This document shows positions 59,315 to 64,000 of a stretch of DNA of 64,000 bases, one piece after another. The notes beneath the pieces were generated by a model. That model did not search any database. It had not been told where the DNA came from and saw nothing but the letters and a program-made list of their open reading frames with translations. Both the position numbers and the translations under genes were made by a program. Source of the DNA: Labia minor (Eukaryota > Arthropoda > Insecta > Dermaptera > Spongiphoridae); assembly GCA_963082975.1 (NCBI GenBank), contig OY720345.1, positions 13,542,491 through 13,606,490 of the forward strand, read 5' to 3'. Within the stretch, counting starts at the first letter, position 1; every line of letters begins with the position of its first letter.

Positions 59315-62300
59315 ACCCCCGCTTAGCCTGAAGCTTTACATATAATAATCTTTATTAAATAAATATAAAGTAATTTTTTGGAAGGGTAAGGAAAATAAAA
59401 ATTAGAATATACTAAATAGTCTTATTATTTATTTATAAAATGGAAAATACTATATATATATATTAATTGATTACCCTTTCCCATTTACAAGATTTTAGTA
59501 AATCACTTTTTTATTTGATATAAATAATCAATGTTATTATATAACATTTATGTGAGCTATTTTAATTTTTTTTTAAATTAAAAAATATAAAATTAACAAA
59601 TAATAATTTTCATCTCATATCAATGATAATTAAAAATAGAAACAAAAATTATATAAGAATATAAACTTTAAAACTCATTCAAGTCCAATATTTTATATTA
59701 TAATAGTTTGATTTAAAATTCCTTACCATACACTATATACTAGGTATTTTATTTTTGTGATAATAAGCTTCTTTTCATTGTGATGAGACTTGTGGCCCGT
59801 TTAATATATGAGTATATTATTTAATCCATGAAAAAAATTAAATAAATAAATTTCGTTTAGTTAATTAATATCGCCACTCTCTCACTCTCTTTTGTACTTT
59901 AAAATCGGATGAATAAAAAAAAAAAAAGAAAAAATATCACTTTCTCTCTCTCTCTCTCTTTTCCACTTGAACCTTACTCTAATCTCTCTCTCTCTCTCTC
60001 CCTCTCTCTCACTTGTATACAAATGTGTGTCTGTGTGTGTTTGAATTTAATTTCATTTGATAATAAATTTTCTTAGTTGCTAAAAGGGCGTTTAGTTGGG
60101 TGGTGGGAGGAGTGGGAGTAGGGGAGGAGGGAAGGGTTGTAGCAGCGATGGCATCCAAAGGGGTTGGTTTTGGTGCGTTGTTGTCGAGGCAGAAGGGGCA
60201 AAAGGCAACCCATACTCACCCCTAAAACCAAAGATATTTATTAATTCACCCCATCCATGAGATACACCCCCCTCCTCCCACCAACTCATACCTCCGTACT
60301 TTACCCGTACCTTCTACATCAACATTGAATTGAATTTTTTTTTTTGTACCCAGATCACCTTAATAAGAGTTAATAGAGATAGGATGGATGATAGATGATG
60401 ACATCGCGCGATTACGCCATTTATTACATATTAAATATATTTACTAATACTTAATTATTTCAAATATTTTAACATATTAAATAGATATACAATTTTTACA
60501 ATTTATATAATAATAAATAAAATGTGTATTTTTATATTTATATTTATTTTTATATTTATAATAACAACAAATTATAATAATTAGGTAAGATTTAAAATAA
60601 AATTATTCCAATATAATAAATGTACGTATGTGGTATTAATCGTTTTTTGTCTTTATATTTTTTTTTTTTTTTTTTTTTTATAAAATAACCACTAACATAG
60701 ATAGTTTTCATTTCATTTTAAATACAATCCATGTTGTAGTATGCTGCATACATCCCATCACCTTAATTTCTTTTCTTTTCATTTTTTTTTCATTTTTTTT
60801 TTTTTTTTGACTGAGCGTGAATATTCATGAAACTTATTTCGCAAACTTTCCAACTCAATCATCTATGATTCCAGATGAGTTCTTTTTACAATTTTTTTTT
60901 TCTCTCTACTGTTGTCCGGAATTGAAATTGAATTAAAAATAAAAAAAAAAAAATAATAAGAGTTTAAAAATCCATTATTACAGACTGATATGCATCTCAC
61001 AAGTAGGAAACCCCCTTTCCATCCTTACCGCCCGCCCTTAAGGGGTAGACTTGATGGGTGACTGGGAGCTGCTCAAGGTGGTGGTGGGGGGTGAGGGAAG
61101 GGGATAAGATGAATTAAAACTCGATTGACAAAAAGAAAAACGAAAGACAGAAAGAGAGAGAGAATGAAAAAATATAAAAAGGAATCCTAGAGAAAGAAAG
61201 AAGAGGAAGGAAAAGGAAAAAGAAATTAGATTTCAATTTAATTTTAATCTGGCTCCTCCTCTTTTCCCTCTCATCACTCCCACCCATAACCCTCCATCCA
61301 CCCACTTCGTCTCAACGTCCATCCACCTCTCCCCCCAGCATCCCCCCAATCTTTTTCTATGTCGACATACAACCCCCTTTATAGAAAAGAGAAAAGTAAA
61401 AAAAAAAAATAATATAAAAAAAAAACGAATTATAATTTTATTCCACAAGATTAATTTTTAAAAGTTTTCAAATCTGAATGAAAGAATGAAAGAGAAATAA
61501 TATAAGAGAAAGAGATAAAGATAGAGAGAGAGAGAGAGAGAGAGAGTGAGATAAGAAATCAATATGCAAAACAAGCATATAATTACATGTGTACATAATT
61601 ATCATTTTAATTTCAAAATATCTATTTATCTGTATTGTCTATGGATGATATGTGAGAACTGACTTGGATTTTTAATTAATTTCAAATTTATTTATTTTTT
61701 TTTTTTTATTAATTTATTAAATTATCACTCAAGTCTTTTTGTGGTTACAAACTGAAATAATTATATGAGATCATTAGTTCAATTAATTTTAAAATATTTT
61801 GAAAGTTTATTTTAATAAAAATCCAATTTAATATTTGACATTTCAGCATTTTTACTACATTTTTGTTTGATTAATATTAAAACATTATTTTTTTTAAGAT
61901 TTTATGGGATTCAGCGATAGTAAACATTAGCAATATTTTGATTTTTGATTGTTTTAATAATATTAAACTTAATCCGATCTTGGTGAGGTTTGGACCCACC
62001 ACTTTATATTTATGCCAGTTGAGTTACGTTTGAAGGAAATTCTATGTAAAAATAATAAAAAAAAAAAAATTAAAAATTTGTAACCAAGGAACCATAGATC
62101 TTTGTCAATATTTAATAAAACCAATTGATTTGACTATTTTTCTTTGACCCACAGATATTTTTCATATATTTCCATTAAAAATAATAAATAAATAAATAGG
62201 AAAATGAAATAATTGAAAATAAGGATTTATTTCTTTAAATTATCATTTATATAATTGAAATATTAAATATTTAAAAAAAAAAAAATAATGATGGAAAGCT

Positions 62301-62665
62301 AATTTAAATGAGTTTCAATTTCGATTTAGAGAAAAAGGGAATGCTGAATTTGGCTAGGATGGATGGGAGAGAGATGATGAAGGGGATGAGAGTGGTTCAT
62401 TTAGATAATTAATTGAATTAAATGTCGATACAGAGTCAACTGGAATATAATATTTAATATGATTCAATAAAATACGCAATTAATGGCCAAATAAATTAGA
62501 AATTTTCACCCTTCACTCCACCCCTTTCCGCTTTCTCTCCACCTTCACCCTTCTCCATCATCCGCTCACTCAATTTGCTTTTACTCACCTCAACCCTTAG
62601 ACCTTTTCAACCGTTGAAATAAATTCCATGAGTAATCTTATATTTCTTTTTGAAAATTCACTTTT

Positions 62666-62703
<38 letters not shown>

Positions 62704-63041
62704 TAAACATTAAAAATTAACATTAATTTGAATTTAATCTCAAAATGAAAGACTTATAATATATATAATAATGTTCACAAGTACATCCAATTAATGAAAT
62801 TTTTCATGTGGAAATACGAATTAAGATTATTTATTATATTTATTCAAGTGGTGTATTTATATATATATATATATATATGATGGTTTATTATGTTGTGTAA
62901 GGTTTCGTGTTTAAAGCAAGAATTTCAAATTTGACTGTTTTTGTTTATTTATTTTTTTATATATTTATTTAAAAAGTGATTTATTTATTTTTTGATTTTT
63001 TAATATTATATATATATATATATATATGTAAGGGTATTTTG
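59315..63041. other. AT-rich DNA with several GC-richer, strand-biased islands
   Basis: Islands lie at about 60080-60420, 61000-61370 and 62330-62620. CT and GA runs are at 59940-60010 and 61520-61547; TA runs at 62669-62700, 62857-62878 and 63007-63027; a 22-base T run ends at 60679. Open frames across the islands (for example minus 60092-60289 and 61233-61448) are products of biased tracts. No gene supported. Confidence 0.5.
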
Positions 63042-63049
63042 ATTTGGAT

Positions 63050-63302
63050 CAGTGATGGTAAATTAAAAAGTAAGGGAACGCATAGTGGGAGCAAAAATAA
63101 GTTCTATTTTCAGCAAACTATTTTTTTCCATATAAGTTTTTATTTTTTCTTATTCTTACTATACAAAATATTACCGAACACAAAAAAAAAGAAATTCTAA
63201 CAGTAGATTTAAGTGGGAGTTGTCGGGACGAAAAAGTATTGGAACGCTTACCGGTTCTGTAAAAAGGTAAGGGAACGTCGTTCCCCTCCCAATACACCAC
63301 TG
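63050..63302. mobile_element. Short hAT-type element (H11)
   Basis: Left end CAGTGATGGTAAATT; right end on the opposite strand CAGTGGTGTATTGGG. Flanking octamers ATTTGGAT (63042-63049) and GTTTGGAT (63303-63310) differ at one base. Subterminal GTAAGGGAACG repeats lie near both ends (63070 and 63267). It abuts a LINE tail. Confidence 0.75.
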
Positions 63303-63540
63303 GTTTGGATAGAGTGAAGAATGAAGATATTAGAGAAAAGTGAAATAAACAAAAAGTTAGCTCATGGGTAAAAAAGAGTAGAATGGAGTGAAGTACACAC
63401 ATATTAAGAATGAAGGAGGATAGGTTAGTGAGAAAAGTAAAAGACAACATCCATGACGGAAAAAGAAGTCGTGGTCGAGTAAAAAAGAGGTGGAAAGACG
63501 CTTTGGTCTAAACAGGTCCTACACCTAATAAGAAGTAGAA
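63303..63540 (+). pseudogene. LINE 3' tail of a second family
   Basis: Plus-strand frames read DRVKNEDIREK, then LRMKEDRLVRKVKD and GKRSRGRVKKRWKDAL. The order and the motifs R-x-E-D-R-L-V-R and GKRSRGR-x-KKRW are those found at the C-terminus of a class of LINE polyproteins. Stops interrupt it (after DIREK and before the RMKED block). It differs from the L1/L2/L3 fragments. Only the tail is present. Confidence 0.65.
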
Positions 63541-63752
63541 GAAGAAGTTACTGAATAAATAAATTTAGTTTAGAAAATAATATTTATTTAACATTGCACT
63601 GATCTCATTTGAATCTATTTATTTATTATATTAAATGATTAAAAATGTACATTTATTTATTTATTTTTATTTTTTCATATGATTTGCAAACAGGTCTCAT
63701 TATCTATTATTATTATTTATTTGTAAATATTTCATTTCATTTATTCATAAGT

Positions 63753-64000
63753 CAGTGATTCTCAACCACTGTGCCGCGGCACTTTAGTGTGCCGCGAGAT
63801 TACGAGGCTCTTAAACTTTTTTTTCTAAATTTTTCCAATTTGGTTCTAAAAAAAAGGTAAAACGTTTTTGAGACTAGCTTCTTAAACATTTCCGACTTTT
63901 TTTTCTAAATCTTTTCAATTTGGTTCTTAAAAAAAAAGGTAAACCATTTTTGGGACCACTTTTTTTCAATATGGTAAACTTTTACACTTATATTTTTCTT
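63753..64000 (-). mobile_element. hAT-type element (H4), cut by the window edge
   Basis: It begins CAGTGATTCTCAACCACTG with GTGCCGCGGCAC and matches the right half of H1 read on the opposite strand. It carries two tandem copies of the inner module (TTCCAATTTGGTTCTAAAAA, then GGTAAAACG). At the run before GGTAAACC it is uninterrupted where H1 holds its family A insertion. The far end lies beyond 64000. Confidence 0.8.

Noticed and set aside
63118..63450. 110-codon minus-strand open frame
   Set aside because: It crosses the boundary of the hAT element H11 into the LINE tail, which is coded on the other strand.

Overview
This window looks like non-coding DNA from an AT-rich invertebrate animal genome (about three quarters A+T by eye). 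The evidence is the mix of repeats: hAT-type DNA transposons, short rolling-circle-like elements, a tRNA-derived SINE, decayed LINE reverse transcriptases whose C-terminal ends resemble those common in arthropods, and one pogo/Tigger relic. Microsatellites and long homopolymers are abundant. There are no operons, ribosome binding sites or long intact reading frames. I cannot name the species. An arthropod is plausible but unproven.

Layout. 1-8 kb: AT-rich DNA, a hAT element (2543-3397) carrying a nested family A element, two more family A copies and a SINE. 8.1 kb: the only candidate host exon (8136-8259). 8.6-9.9 kb: a hAT-like element containing a LINE fragment. 11.9-12.7 kb: a hAT element carrying the single family C element. 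15-25 kb: SINEs, family B copies and three small hAT elements. 26-32 kb: a LINE remnant, two family A copies and two hAT elements, one with a decayed transposase tail. 32-43 kb: mostly AT-rich DNA with purine-rich islands, a small hAT element and two LINE fragments. 43-56 kb: family B copies (one internally repeated and split by a hAT element), two SINEs side by side, a hAT element and the pogo/Tigger relic. 56-64 kb: AT-rich DNA with islands of strand-biased GC-richer sequence, a hAT element beside a LINE tail, and a truncated hAT element at the window edge.

The main observation is that three short families (A, B, C) share one end design. A short hairpin begins the element. An inverted-repeat arm lies about 20 bases inside that end, and its partner lies at the extreme other end, followed by AAAA. 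This is the asymmetric terminal inverted repeat layout described for Helentron/Helitron2 rolling-circle elements and their short relatives (HINEs, such as Drosophila DINE-1). Two of the three copies nested in hAT elements sit at matching A/T runs, and unfilled relatives of those sites exist in this same window. Families B and C differ at two positions of the arm, and both differences recur at the opposite end. The other strong observation is a shared inner module found in hAT-type elements with different ends. Coordinates of element edges are by eye and may be off by a few bases.
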